Below are positions 21,035-34,400 of a stretch of 64,000 nt of DNA, piece by piece; position 1 is the first letter of the stretch; each line of letters opens with the position of its first letter. The translations under genes and the position numbers were made by a program. The stretch covers positions 11,782,393 through 11,846,392 of the forward strand of contig CP099851.1 in assembly GCA_030062745.1 (NCBI GenBank), written 5' to 3'. The notes beneath the pieces are model-generated. The model saw only the letters and a list, made by a program, of their open reading frames with translations, did not search any database and was not told the DNA's origin. This DNA is from Capitulum mitella (Eukaryota; Arthropoda; Thecostraca; Pollicipedomorpha; Pollicipedidae).

Positions 21035-21936
21035 ACAAAGTTACTCACAAAACTCATCGGCTTAGGTGCCTGGGTGGACCGTTTCCTGGATGAGCGTCTT
21101 TCTCACCGGACGACAGCAGTGCGTTCGTGTCTGTAGTTTCATTCATTCGGAGGCCGGACAACTTGTGAAACGTGTCGAAATGTCATAACGGGCTCCCAAA
21201 ACTTGTGGGGAGTCCTAGGCCCAGGGTACAAAATCTGGCCCAGTCTGCTTCCTCTTCGTGATAAGGGACTATTTAGGTGACGTCAATCATGTTGGGAACT
21301 AGGTAGACGATCTCACAGTAGGTGTAGCAAGGCCAGAATCCGAGATGAAGCTTCACAACATTTTGGATCAGTTGGGGATTTGGAATGAGAATAATGCCAT
21401 GAAAATTAACGTTTCTAAAATGCCTCTCTTCAATGCAGACTTCTCTCGCAAGTCTCATGCCGCGCCCACTGTGAACATCAGCGGGAACACGTAGGCGTGG
21501 CGGACCGAGCGCAGTCTGTTAGGCCTAAGTCTGGCTTCTCATCTGAGGCGGGACAGACGTAATGCTGACTCCGTGAGACGTACAATGGCTGTATGCGCTA
21601 CAGCAACTTCAGAGATCCGGCGCTCCAAGACCTGATTTACGCAGAGCTTTTACCTTCTTTATGCGTCCGGTCTTAGAATACGCTGAGGTTGCCTTTCCTT
21701 CTAGTTTACCTAAGTGTCTCTCGGATGAGGTTAAACATGTGCAGAAATGGGATTGCCTCATCATTTTGGGCCGTCAGAATACGTAAACTTCGCTTCGGCT
21801 TGAGGGACTCTGAGTTCGGATACTCTGGGCGTGAGACGTCAAACACTTTCCGAAAACTTCGCTATACATCTGAAGAAGGCGCACCGCAGCAGTATTTGCC
21901 GCCATTGTCGGTGCCATGTCATGCTCTCAGATCCGT
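21035..21936 (+). mobile_element. LINE C: reverse-transcriptase fragment running into the gap
   Basis: Across frames the plus strand reads KLIGLGAWVDRFLDERLSHR, then a GVPQGT-like block, VDDLTV (catalytic box), LHNILDQLGIWNENNAMKIN and, near the gap, RRQTLSENFAIHL. This is the finger-to-thumb order of a non-LTR reverse transcriptase and its C-terminal tail. It differs from LINE A and B and has several stops and frameshifts. Its 3' end is lost in the N gap at 21937. Confidence 0.75.
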
Positions 21937-22436
21937 NNNNNNNNNNNNNNNNNNNNNNNNNNNNNNNNNNNNNNNNNNNNNNNNNNNNNNNNNNNNNNNN
22001 NNNNNNNNNNNNNNNNNNNNNNNNNNNNNNNNNNNNNNNNNNNNNNNNNNNNNNNNNNNNNNNNNNNNNNNNNNNNNNNNNNNNNNNNNNNNNNNNNNNN
22101 NNNNNNNNNNNNNNNNNNNNNNNNNNNNNNNNNNNNNNNNNNNNNNNNNNNNNNNNNNNNNNNNNNNNNNNNNNNNNNNNNNNNNNNNNNNNNNNNNNNN
22201 NNNNNNNNNNNNNNNNNNNNNNNNNNNNNNNNNNNNNNNNNNNNNNNNNNNNNNNNNNNNNNNNNNNNNNNNNNNNNNNNNNNNNNNNNNNNNNNNNNNN
22301 NNNNNNNNNNNNNNNNNNNNNNNNNNNNNNNNNNNNNNNNNNNNNNNNNNNNNNNNNNNNNNNNNNNNNNNNNNNNNNNNNNNNNNNNNNNNNNNNNNNN
22401 NNNNNNNNNNNNNNNNNNNNNNNNNNNNNNNNNNNN
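21937..22436. other. Assembly gap, 500 N
   Basis: Exactly 500 N. The round number suggests a placeholder of unknown true length, probably left where a repeat (LINE C) could not be assembled. Confidence 0.98.
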
Positions 22437-25400
22437 TCAATGACCCAAAACTTCCGAAAATCTGAGATAGCAGATTTGTTGCATGTATCACGATCACTAA
22501 TCCCTGAAAGTATTATTGAGATATCTTGTTTTTCCGAAAAAGTTAGAGGTCGCTTAACTTTTTTTGACATCAGGTCTGTTTGACCTGACCTAGGTTAGGC
22601 ACCTGACGTGACCTGAGGTCAAAATTTTGATGCAAGATGGTGTGAACTTGATGGAGCAAAAGGTACAAAAAGTTTCGTGAATCTGTGTTTGTTTGTTCTC
22701 TCGCAATGCAGAAAAACCTCAGGGGGCAGTCTGACCGCCCCTCTGCTAGTCGGGGGCAGAGTTAAAAAGATGTACAAAGCGCATTTCCTGTGGACTGCTT
22801 GTGGTTCACGGGGTCCGAAAAAAACAGCACAGCTTCAGCGCAAATGTCCCCTGGCTGGTGCGTAATCTTGCTAACATCATTCTACTAGCGAAATGAAAAG
22901 CCAAATGGTGTATATGTAGTAACTTATCTTGCCATCGCTTCAACAATGAAAGTCAGATATCAAATGCAAGATGTCTTCATCCTTGCAAGTTCAATACGGC
23001 AGTTTTCGAAATCATTCTAAATTGGATCAGATATCATCTCAACGTCATGATCCCTGCCATAAGCAATTACTTTTTCTTTCGAAGTCTAATGGTACCAAAA
23101 TCAAAGTAAAGCGCCCGAGGGCGCTGCGGCTCACGGCCGCCCAGCCGGTGGCCATCCGTTGTGCAAAATTCCATGAAATTCTAATGAGCGGATTCAAAGT
23201 TCGATACGATGTGGCACGAACGAGAAAAAGGCTCAGGCTTTACCAAAGCGAGGAAAGCTACTGAGACTCATTTTTTCGGCTTTCTGAAATGCATTCTCTA
23301 AAATTTGCATTAAGTTTGACATTCTGTCTTCCTGGACAGCAAACGATAATATCAAAGCTCTTATGTTGATTTGTTTTTTTTCCGTTTCAGAGAACCTGTC
23401 GGGCCACAAGCACGCCCGGTCGTCCGTCCTGCCCTCGCTTCGCGGGCGCGGCTTCGCGTGCGATGAGCGCTGCGCGCCTTTTGTTTTGGTATTTGTTTAT
23501 TGCAAATAAACAGCCGTTCATTTGCATCGTTTATTGATTGTACTTGGCATGGTTTTCGTCCTTTTTTGTGCTGCACATACAGGTATGCGGACGAAGACAG
23601 TAGTATTACACTGTTTGGGTATGGAAACCAGCGAAACACGGGATTTAGGGAAATGACACTCCAAAAAAAACGAAATTTTTCAGTGAAATCTTGGGAAATG
23701 TACCTGGACCCGCTCAGCCACACAGTAGAGGACGTAGATATCACTAGATTCGACCTAATGTTCTACAGCCAGGAGGCGGGTAATACAGAGCTCTTGTCAT
23801 GTTTTCAGTTTATTAGCGAAGTTATTTCAATGCTTTTGATGACGTGGATGCAGACGTCGGGAGTCGGATGGAGCTGCAACTGAGAGGAGAGTTGGGTATG
23901 GAACATTGAAGGAGGAACGAGACTCAGTGGGAGGCGGAGCACCTTGCCTTATCCATTGCCTCACAGACGACGTCTCATCCTGCTCTTTAACCTGCCGGCT
24001 CTTTATTGAAAACGGACGCGCTAGTCTTATACTCATCACCTGGAAGAAATAGTCCTTTCCAGGTCCTATTTCAAGGTCCTCATTCAAGTTTTGATGAAAG
24101 CGTAAAGAAACGTTGTTCACTGAAACGCCTGAGACACAACAGTCATTTGATAACCAGTAATCTATGCCACTGGCAGCATGCAGCGAAGCATTTGGTGTAA
24201 GATATTCATGAACTCGTCCGGTCCCACAAGAGGGAGTTGGGCAAGGCAAATAATGGAGCTGGTTACTGGCGAGGACTGATGAGTCCAAACATTCCCCAAC
24301 ATTATAATCAGGGAATGACCCCCATGTCAGACTTTCTGGGACCTTTCCGCCATTGTCTGCCACTCACTGGACGTCAGGATTTTCATACGCGCTGGTCGAG
24401 GATAGTTCACTCAGAGCCCATTTTTCTCCCAGTCAAGATGAAGCAACGAAAAAAGAGCGACTATGTAACCCGTGTCAATTGTGCTCTATCCATGCATCAT
24501 TTGATCATTTCAGGTCAGTGTGACCTCTCAAGTCACCTGGACAGAGGGAGCTTCCTATCGTTTACGGCCTCCGTCGACATCGTTGTAGTGCTTTTGCGTG
24601 TCTTCTTCGAATTATGCTTTAAAACGTAGTTATCAATCACTGACATTAGAAACAACAGGTGCCAAGGAACTGCTCAAAGTCAAGTTGTGGTAGTACAAGT
24701 CAGCAATATCACTTGTTTCAATTCCACCTAAAAATACCTAAATACGCGTAAAAGCACCTAGAGACGGGAAGCAATTTCGACGCAGGACAAGGGCTTGCAA
24801 GTCACTGGGAGTGAATAGTCAGAACTCAGTGAGCAGGTACGGTGCAGAAAACAACGTCGCACAACTGCTGTCACCATTTAGGAGCCTAAGGTGCTCCACA
24901 CAAGTGAACGAAATGACAACGGCTCTGAATAATTTAGGAAGTTTTGACTTTCAGAAGTTTTGCGCTTGGGACAAAAAGGTGCAATGATTATAAGCGACAA
25001 GGAAAGTCATTCGGATGTTATTTGCAAGGCCACGTGGAGTGACACCGCAACGGCTGGACAAACTTACTGATTCTTGGCGCATTTCTGCGTTGTTATTCTC
25101 ATCTCTTATCACAAGGCTGGGAAAAAGGATAGTCAGTTTATCAGTTTCTCACACATTGCTGTAATGATCACAAGATTGTATGCACGTAAATAAGCTCGAA
25201 ATCTCTCTGGTCCCACCGAAAGGAAAGGCCTTGTTTTACTATTATAGCATGTCAGCATGTCAGGGTAACTTTATTTTAGACCATGGGCCTCATAAGACGT
25301 AACATGTCGAAAGGATAAACCGAGGGATGACAGTTTACAGGCCAGAGAGACACCAGATTTACCCAATGACAGGGAGATTTCAACGCCTTTTGGACTTAAC

Positions 25401-27739
25401 TCGCAGTAAGTTTTAAAACATGCTTTACCAGCCCTATCTTCGCTATCGTTTAGTATTGTGCAATCCTTCAATAAATACCACATAATGTCATGAATGAAAT
25501 TATCATCCCCGAAAAAGGCCAAGGACCACAAGGAAAAATGCGGTAGCATGCTACTTACCTGCGTATTAACGTGGGCACTATGCACCCGACGACTTGAAAT
25601 AAGACACTGAGCACGGTTTTTTCCCCGACTTCAAAGCCTACCTCTGGTATTTTGAGCCCTAAGATGTTTCCAGTTCCTCTATCTTCGAAAAAGATAACCT
25701 TGTTGTTCCCTTTCGTGAGTCGTCCCGGCGAGCAAACACACTGCTGACTTATCGCGGGAGCGCGGCCTCCAATGACCATGGGGTCTTGTTTAAATAGCAA
25801 ATAATGAGCAAAAATACGGGTCGTCTCGCTGTTTACACTAGTAAAGGTAAGGTTCTAGCTATTCACGCATACAAAACGTTTCGTCGAGAATGAACTCATC
25901 TACTTATTTGACGTAGGTGCAACTGTCCATAGTTCATTGATCTTTGGGTTCTGAGTGTGTAGTGTAATATTTAATGGTTCCATCATTGCAAGCAACAGCA
26001 CATGCATCGCTTATGATAAGCTCCATTGACCGACTCTAATGACTGGGAAAAACCGGTGTGTCCACAACAGAAAAAACACACATTGTGACAAATTATTTGA
26101 ACGTCAGTGATACCAACTGGCGATGGAGCAGCACTCCCTCTGTCACTTGTGGCGGGTCAGTTGTACTATTCGAATACCTTAAAAGGCAAGAGAAGGAAAT
26201 TTTTGTAGTTCCCCATTCGTGGTAAGCATCCATTTCCAGCACCACCCACTCTATTGAGAACAAAACGCCACATGGATATTGTGCTGACCGCCAACAAAGG
26301 CGGACATGTCGCTGAACAACAAAGCACACTTGAGGCGTTATTTTGTTTGATAAGACGGCACCACCTTCGCGGATGAGGCATCGATACAAAGTAACAATTT
26401 CTGCGCAAGTCCCGACAAAGATGTTATGTCAGTGCTTTTAGCATTTTATGATGTCCAGTCATTGGTCCAAATATGATCCAGCCATGAGATAAAACGGCAC
26501 TCCTCTCGGTCGGCATCGACTGTCGCTATTTAGTCCCAGGTTTCGGCTTTACCGGCGGTGCCGCCTGACCGCCTGAACATCAATCAGTTCAGCCCTCACC
26601 TGCGATGCCCTCCCGAACGACATACGCACCGCGGCCACCCCTCTCGGCCGGCGCAGCGAGGTCTCCTTCAGCCCCCACCTTCGTCCCCACATCGGTATTC
26701 AGTCGGACGGTCTCGACACAAGTCCCTCTAGCATGCGGATTCCGCGACCACCGTTCCGGGCCTTGACGCGGCTCGGTTACCCTATAATCGCCATCGACTT
26801 AAGTGTACCTGAGGCTTGAAATAGTTCTTGATCTGAAAAAATGGAGTACTGTGTTCAGGAAAGGGTCAACAAGGTATTCAGTATCGTATGAACCACAATG
26901 ACATTTTACCTCATGTTTACAAAAATTTCAAGGTATCTTTGTAAACATCTTCAGTTATATCATCTCACATAACTTAGAATCTTCGGTTTCTACTGTGGCT
27001 ATGCCAGGTCAAAAAGGAAATGAGCCCAGCTGGGGACACGCAAGCATCATGCATGAAAATGAGAGACAATGTTGCTTATTTTTGCACGATACCCCGACCA
27101 AGAAATCGGCATTCTTAAGTGAGTCAAGTATCATATATCACATTGCCAGCGCCGGTCTACGGTCGCGGCGCCGGCGCTCCCCGTCCCTCCCTGCCCACCA
27201 GCGGTAGCCCCTTGTGGATATTTCCGAACGACTGCCGGAGAATTTGAGTGTGAATATGGATGACGTCACCCACTGGACTAGCTGCTCATGGACTTTCAAT
27301 ACCTGCCACGAGCTGCGTGGATTCCGAACGGATCGTCGCGGGGAATCGGACCTGCTTCAGCAAGGATGTGAGCAGACACCTCCACCAGTCAACCGCCTTC
27401 CATCATTCATCACGCACGGTCCGTCCGAAGCTCCGATCCATCGAGATCTGCTACTTCTGATTGTCCTCGCCGCCGCCATCAACGCCCTGGTAGTGGCTGC
27501 TACGTCTGCGGCTCCACTCCACTGCCGGCTCTTTCCTAGCGGTCAGCCCGTGCTAGTTCGCGTGACTTTGAGCCTGGCTTTGACCATGCGTCAGCTTATG
27601 GCGTGCCGTGCCTAAGTCAGCCGTGCCGGGCGGCCAGCCGGTGGACTCCGGCGGCCGCCGGCGCCGGACGAGACGCGGCAGGCGCGCGCCCGGAGCACGT
27701 GACAAGGGGAGCAGAAGCGGCCACCAGCTGCTGCTGGAT
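22437..27739. other. AT-rich region, no recognised gene
   Basis: Open frames of 100-180 codons occur on the minus strand (23827-24363, 25271-25800, 26093-26408) but none has a domain I know. A GC-rich block at 23391-23490 follows a tract ttttttttccgtttcag and precedes an aataaa at about 23506, so it resembles an orphan terminal exon. The segment 27150-27740 is GC-rich and leads into LINE B; it may be the 5' part of that element. Confidence 0.45.
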
Positions 27740-30545
27740 CTAGCCTATCTGTCGAACTCCTGAACATTCAAGCCAAATCTGCTCGAACTATCTGATGAGC
27801 TTCATCGCCGAAGCTACGATCTGATGGCACTCTGCGAGATGTGGCTCAAACCGTCTACTCCGAGCCGCCTACTGATCCTGCCTGCTAACCACCTCTACCG
27901 TGCCGGACGACCTGACAGACGCGGTTACGGCAAGGTGGCACTGGCTGCCAGGGACAGCATCAGCGTTTCCCCCCTCAGGGTCACCTCGGAAGCGAAGCCA
28001 AACAGCAAGCTCGAGACCTTGTGGGTTTTGGTGACACTTGATAGCAGACGTTAGTCTATCTCAGGCACAGCGTGCCGTCCCCGAGGCGCAATGTGACGGA
28101 TCTCGAGGCCGACTTCTCTGATCTAGAAGCCCAGTATCAGCGTCTATTCGTCGTTTACTCTTTGACGAAAGTTCTGATTTGCAGTGACTTGAACTGTGAT
28201 TTTTTAAAGTTAGCCTGTGATCCTGCCAAAAAAGTGCTGTGTAACTTTCTGACAGACACAGAAACACTGTTCCATTTTGTTACGTATTCTAATGGTTCAC
28301 TGTTGGATATTATCATGACGAACTGTCGTCGCTTTCCAAAACGCTGTGATACCGTTTTTTTCTCGCCATTTTAGCCCACAGAAATTTGCACGTGTATACA
28401 AAGACATGCCTCACTTTCGCTCACCGCAGCGCATTGTCAGATCTCGCCGCCTTCTCCGCATCGATGTAACCGCGTTTCATTATGATCTCTTATGTGGGGA
28501 CTGGCATCTGGTGTTTTCTCTCCGACGGTCACATTCAAATGGAACAGGTTCCTTGACACGTTTTTACCTATCATCGATGTTCATGCTCCTGTGCGGAGGA
28601 TGCGAATAAGGAATGCCTGTGCTCTAGCGGTCAGTGATGAGACCAGAGTGATCACATCTCGTCGCCGCGAGGGGCTGGCGGTCCTTGGTCACGGGCTGAC
28701 CGAGTATAAAATCCTAAACAGAGCGGTGCGTTCCGCTATCAGGCGTGACACCTGCCTTGACATCCAGCGACGGATCCGAGAGACAGGGCGACACTCCATG
28801 TGGAACGCGATTCGGTCGGCCGTTGGGGGCGGAAAGGCCGACCGAAAGCAGCCCGAGGTGACATCGGACCAATTAAACTCATTTTTTATTGGCGTGGGGA
28901 CGCGCGTGGCCAGTGAGGTGAGGGTTATGGGCGAAACGCCGGGCTTGCCTTGCCGACTGCCACGTGTTGGCGCCTGTGCGCTTAGCCTGGCCCCCCTGAC
29001 GCTGTCTGAGCTGCGGGCAATCGTACTTGGAATGAATGGGTCGGTTGCCTGAGGCGAGGACAGTGGCGGTACCGCATGATCCGTGCGTCTTTTGATGTAA
29101 TCGGCGCGGTGCTCCTGCATTTGATTAATTCCAGTACCTCGCTCTCCGATGTCCCAGATTCCTGGAAACATTCCCTCGTTTACCCCATCTTTAAATCCGG
29201 GGATCCTACTAACCTATCCTACTTCCGGCCGATTTCCATCGTTCCTGTCATTGCTAAAATTGTAGAGCGGGCCGTCCATCTACAGCTGTACAATTACCTG
29301 CCCCAGAACCACCTCCTTTCCCCAACTCAACACGATTCCGTTCTCAACACGCATGATTCCGTCCTTGTCACTCGATTGAAACCGCACTGATACCCATTTC
29401 CGACCACATCCTTTCGGCCATCGACCGTGGGGAAATGTCATTACTTTGGGTACTGGATTTGAGCAAATGCTTTGATGTGATAGACCACGCTAAATTCTTG
29501 ACCAAATTGCAACTTTAAGGAGTCGATATTTCTTGGTATTCGGCTGAATTCCAAAACGTCCTTGCTACGGAACAGGTCCTGGCTTCTCTTGATATTTGGT
29601 TTCGAGCAAACGGGCTAAAAGTAATTGCCAGCAAGATTCAGTTGATGCTGTCGGGCAGCACACAGAATCTGCGCAACGCCCCTCATTTCACCGTAAAATT
29701 TCACCATGGTAATTTTCACCCCGTTTCGGAAGCTAAAAAATCTGGGACTAACTTTTGGTTACTGTCTCAGCTGGGACTCTCACATTACCGCCGTTACTAG
29801 GCGTTGTTTCGAAATTCTAAGTGACCCATCACCTCTAAGGAGTTACCTATCGCCGTCCGTTATCTCCGCTCTGGTCAATGTTCTGGTTCTCTCGCAGATC
29901 CCATATTGTATCTCTGTGTATGGCAATGGTACTAAAGAAAACCCTGTCTCGCTCCCAGCAAATTATTAACATTGTTGCAAGAGTTATTTTTGTCCGAAGG
30001 AAATTTGATCATATGGCCGATCTGTTAAGGAGACTGGGCTGGCTCAACGCGGAGAAACTGGTCCCATACCATACACTGTGCCTGTTGCACAAGGTGCGCA
30101 GCATGGGTGGACCGGAAACACTGGCCAACAACTTTTCATGTCTTGTGGCGCATCGCGACCGACACACCAGGCAGGATGGCAACCTACTCGTATATGTACT
30201 CGATCTCGCACAGAGATGGGTCGGAGACGTTTTTGCAGCTGTGCGGCGCGACAGCTCAACTTGTTGCCACCCGATCTGCCGCGGCTCCCCTTCTCCCTGA
30301 CTGGTAGCGACTCGAGACGCCACCTGAGCAGAGATCAGGGGTGATGCGCCGTCCATCAACAGGCTGTTTTGTCGCGTCTTGTGTACTTCTTTTTTAAGTG
30401 GCCCAGATGACAGTGGCTGCGTGCATTGTATCTTTGACAGTGTTTGTATGCACTGATGACCACTGACCTTTTATTTTCATCACTTTTGACGAGAGGCAGT
30501 AATAACCGCGAACTTATTGCGGATGGCTTTAATAAACGTCTGAGT
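27740..30545 (+). mobile_element. LINE B: decayed non-LTR retrotransposon, same family as LINE A
   Basis: Plus strand, in order: an endonuclease at about 27744-28370 (ALCEMWLKPSTPSRLLILPA, later a DLNCDF-type motif), a middle region at about 28600-29040 (ILNRAVRSAIRRDTCLDIQR), and reverse transcriptase at about 29076-29530 (SLVYPIFKSGDPTNLSYFRP and LDLSKCFDVIDHAK). A C-terminal tail follows at about 29560-30300 (DIWFRANGLKV). About 100 codons, including the YxDD box, are missing between the palm and thumb pieces, and there are several stops, so it cannot move by itself. An aataaa at 30531 probably marks the 3' end. It may extend upstream to about 27150. Confidence 0.85.
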
Positions 30546-31148
30546 CCGTCATTCTCGCTTTCTGAATGATGTTTTCCCTTCTGTTTGTTCCTTTCTTCTT
30601 TCCCTTATTTATTCATGTTTGTGTTCCGAACTTTCCAATTTTTTCTGTGTCTCTCATAACATTTTGCATGCATTATATAATGATGTCATTACCACAAGTA
30701 TTCAGTGAAGGTTTAAAGTTGGAGGTGTCAGTAGTTTACATTGCGCTGGATGACTGTTGCAAATTTCGTATTCGAGCGTTTCACTTCATCGGGCTACCTT
30801 CAAAACAAGAAAGAATTAGGCAATATTTGGTTCATGCTGGAAGTTGACTGCACTTTCCACTTCCCCATTCCTACACCTCTGCCGTCCCGTCCAGAAAACC
30901 TATTTCCCGACCAGCCGCGTTCACGCTGGCGGTGGTCGGCTCCCTCAAAGGGCCTCCTGTACGTCGATCCCCTGACAATGACACCCTCCCCGCGCCAGCC
31001 GCGGACACCGGGGGACCGAGGGGACCGGCCAATCAAGAGCTTCGTCCGGACCGACGTCAGGTGTCGCCAGCGTACGAAACTGTGTGTAACTGGATGAACC
31101 GGTCCTCGGTGCCGCATACACACCTCACACAGATTGCGGGTAGACACC

Positions 31149-31305
31149 GACTTGTCACGTCCGACCCAAATTTTGGCCCGGGGGCATCATCAGAGGCCAG
31201 GGAATGCATCCCCATTACTCGACTTGTCACGACCGGCATTTCGGTCGTGACAAGTCAAACGGTCGTGACAAGTCGGTGTGTATTCATGAGTCGGTCGTGA
31301 CAAGT
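31149..31305. repeat. Inverted/direct repeat cluster, cggtcgtgacaagtc
   Basis: Arms gacttgtcacgaccg (31221-31235) and cggtcgtgacaagtc (31242-31256) form a perfect 15-bp hairpin with a 6-base loop. Direct copies follow at 31260-31274 and 31292-31305. A one-mismatch copy in the opposite orientation lies at 31149-31163. The cluster sits just before a CA/TA microsatellite. Confidence 0.9.
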
Positions 31306-31313
31306 GACCGCTT

Positions 31314-31337
31314 ACACACGCACACACACACACACAT

Positions 31338-31410
<73 letters not shown>
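31314..31410. repeat. (CA)n then (TA)n compound microsatellite
   Basis: About 30 bases of ca followed by about 65 bases of ta. The short open frames that translate it as alternating residues are artefacts. Confidence 0.97.
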
Positions 31411-31413
<3 letters not shown>

Positions 31414-34400
31414 CCCGGACATCTGGCAAAGCCGTCCCGCGTGGGGGTCTTACATTTCCCGATCGGTCCGTTTAAGGCAGTGGGCCATACCCGTCCTGTC
31501 GCCGCGCGGTTTGCCTGTCAGGACTGGTCCCGGGCCGGCCGGCTTTCGTAAGTCCTCGCTGCTACGGCCGACTTCTCACCCGACAGCAGGACCGAACGGC
31601 CCCATTTATCCCCGATGTCTGGTGAGGGTTGACAATGGACTGTTACTGGGCCCAATTGGTCCCGTGGTTGACTGTGAGAAATGGGGGTCAACAGAGGCTC
31701 TGTTGGGGACCGGGCCGGAGATAATTGGCCATCGTTGAGGGTGTGGCCATCGCCTGACCTTGCCTCTGGAACGGCACAGAACATGGAACTAGCTGACGCA
31801 GTGTACGGACTTATACTGTGTGTTGCCGTTCAAGTCATTACTGGCGTGTCAGGCGCACTTCTGTTTCCAGGATGAGGCGCCAGTGTTGCGAACAGTGGGA
31901 ATAAGGAAAAAGGGCTAGTTCAGCGGAAGCGTCGACACTTTATCACTTCCAGTCATCTGTCAGACACCACCACGCAACCGGAATATAAGTACGTCACAAC
32001 GGAAAAGGTGACGGACCTGCTGTTCTGCTGAGCATTCAACACCGTACAACACAGAAAACCTCCTCCCGTCAGCAAAAGAAGCTACTGATCATCGCAGAAT
32101 ACGCATATCTGAAACTGCTGAGACCACACGGCTCTACAATAACACGGACGGCACCGCAGCGGGCCCCTCCCTCATCGATCACGCGGCTGTGTTATCGCCA
32201 CGGCGGGACCAGCAGTCTCAGCGGACTCCGGCGTTACGTCGGCTCAGCGGGCCGCTAACGACATCAGCGGGCCGCTAACATCAGCTTCCGCTGTTCGCCA
32301 CCGCCAGCGGTCCCCCGGGGGCGGCGCTGTTCCGCTGCTGTTGTTCGCTGTTGTGTTCTGCCATTCTGATGCTGTTCGTTCTGGATGCAACGCTTACGCA
32401 TGTGCTTCGCCGAAACAATTTCTACGTCTGTCATTTCCAAGTCACAAAATCCACGTCACTGACTTAGGGCTACAAGTACGTCTTTCCTTCCCCATATACA
32501 AAACCTGCGCCAGTAGTCCGCCAGGAAATGTCTACCTCTGCTGTTCGCCAAATACAAAATATATGAGACAGCTAGGTTCGTTGCCGTTGTACATCTGCTG
32601 CTCAGGACAACTACGCCAACTCCCAGGAAAGGCCATCCATCCATCTGCCGCCCAGCCTGGCCATCAGCTCCTGCCGCGCCATTCGCCCCAGACGCTACAT
32701 TTGCCGCCCTCGGGAGACGCCGTGCACCCCGGAGTCCGACAGAGACACATGGCGGCCTGTACACGCCCCACCAGCCTATCCCGGGACCAACTCACAGAAA
32801 GGCGGCGCCCTGGTGAGGAAGTCCGCACCCAGCGAGGTCAGCCGACTGCATGCATTCCAGACAAGGGTCATACAAACACCAGACGCGGACGACGCAGACT
32901 TCAGACACAGGAAGGCGGGCTTGGTACGAAATAGTTTAAATATCAGACAACAGAGTCATGCCTTAAATATAAAGGAGAAAGCGAGGATGCTTTATTTGTT
33001 TTTATTTACCCATCAAAAGCATCACATCATGGATGAAAGAGTACGTAGGACCGTATCCGTTTTGGAGGATTTGACATCCCTGTGTTGTCACGTGAAAACA
33101 AACTACCTCAAACTGGATCTTACCTTCCCAAACTAAGGAAAATTCCTGGACATATGCATCGTACACCGCAAATCCTCCTTGCTCAAGCGCGGACATTTTA
33201 TTCAGTGCACCAGTTAATGCAAAAGACGTTAAATCCAACTCCCATGATTTCCGTTTCAGTTTGTTGGTAATACCAAAATCAATAGATTTCATCAGTTGGA
33301 GGAGGCACTGGGTCGGACGCGTTACGGTAAACCGAATTGTGCGGCCCACTTCTGGAGTGCAGAATCGATTTCTGATACGTTGGCGAACAGCAGGGAAAGG
33401 TCTGACGCAGGCGAAGGTAATTATGTTGTCGATTTCTATTGAAATGCCACCGCAAAAAAACAGAATCCAGGCCGACTGCATCAATGACCTGTTCCATCTG
33501 ACATTCACACGGATAACATATTGAATTTAGTAGGTCCGAGCGCATCTCTGACCAAGAATAAATGAAGTCGACAAAGTCTTATGTGTATGATTTATACTAC
33601 AGGTAACGAATCAGTTGAAGTCACATCAACTGGCCAGCGTATAAGTGCGCCAGTAGTCTTCTTGATTATCGGGTAAAATCTTGCAAATGGGTTGCAACCT
33701 AGATCCATGCTAAACCTGTTCTTCTACGCAAACCCGCAAACTATCACATAAATCGCCAATGCCCGAAAACATATCCCTCCACTTTCTTTTTGAGCTTTCG
33801 TCTTATCCTAGCCTGCATTTAGGGACAAATTTCCGTGCAAACGCCTTCCAACGGTACCATCACACCTATGCATGTGAATCTCAACACGTCGGCCGTTTCG
33901 CGCGCGTCTGCGGCAGTCGTGACGCGGGCGGCGGCGGCGGCGCGGCGCCTCCGATCTCTGGGACCGGCCCGGGTTTCCGCGCGCCGTTGATCAATACGCT
34001 CCGGGCGTCTCGGCGCCTGACCTCCCCAGTAGCCCGGGGGCAATTTGCCGCCGATGGCAGCGCAGACAGCGCGTTCTGCCGTGAAAACAGCGCCGACAGC
34101 CCCGTCCCGCTGCGCAGGCACGGACCGCGGCCAGGCTGGCGGCGATAGGTGGGGTGGGGGGAGGGTGCAGACAGAGCTCCCTCCGGGTGCATAATGCATG
34201 TGGGATAGCGACAACAGATTCACCGGCAAATGAGCGACTAAACAGGTCTCACTGAATGAACTGAAGGTTACACTGTGCCGGTGATAAAACAGGGCAACGC
34301 GCCACGCACGGCAATGTGACACCTTTGCGCCGCTGCGTCAGTTTCCGAGGAAAGCTCGCATTTTTTTGCACGATCCAATCTTACGCAATCGCTATTTGGC

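Noticed and set aside
21689-22583. Open frames of 175-258 codons over 21.7-22.6 kb
   Set aside because: They are mostly translated N; only the left edge has meaning, as part of LINE C.
23827-24363. 178-codon frame on the minus strand
   Set aside because: No domain, AT-rich non-coding surroundings, and no partner exons.
33002-33508. 168-codon frame on the minus strand
   Set aside because: No recognised domain, no clear splice or start context; kept only as a mention in the region entry.
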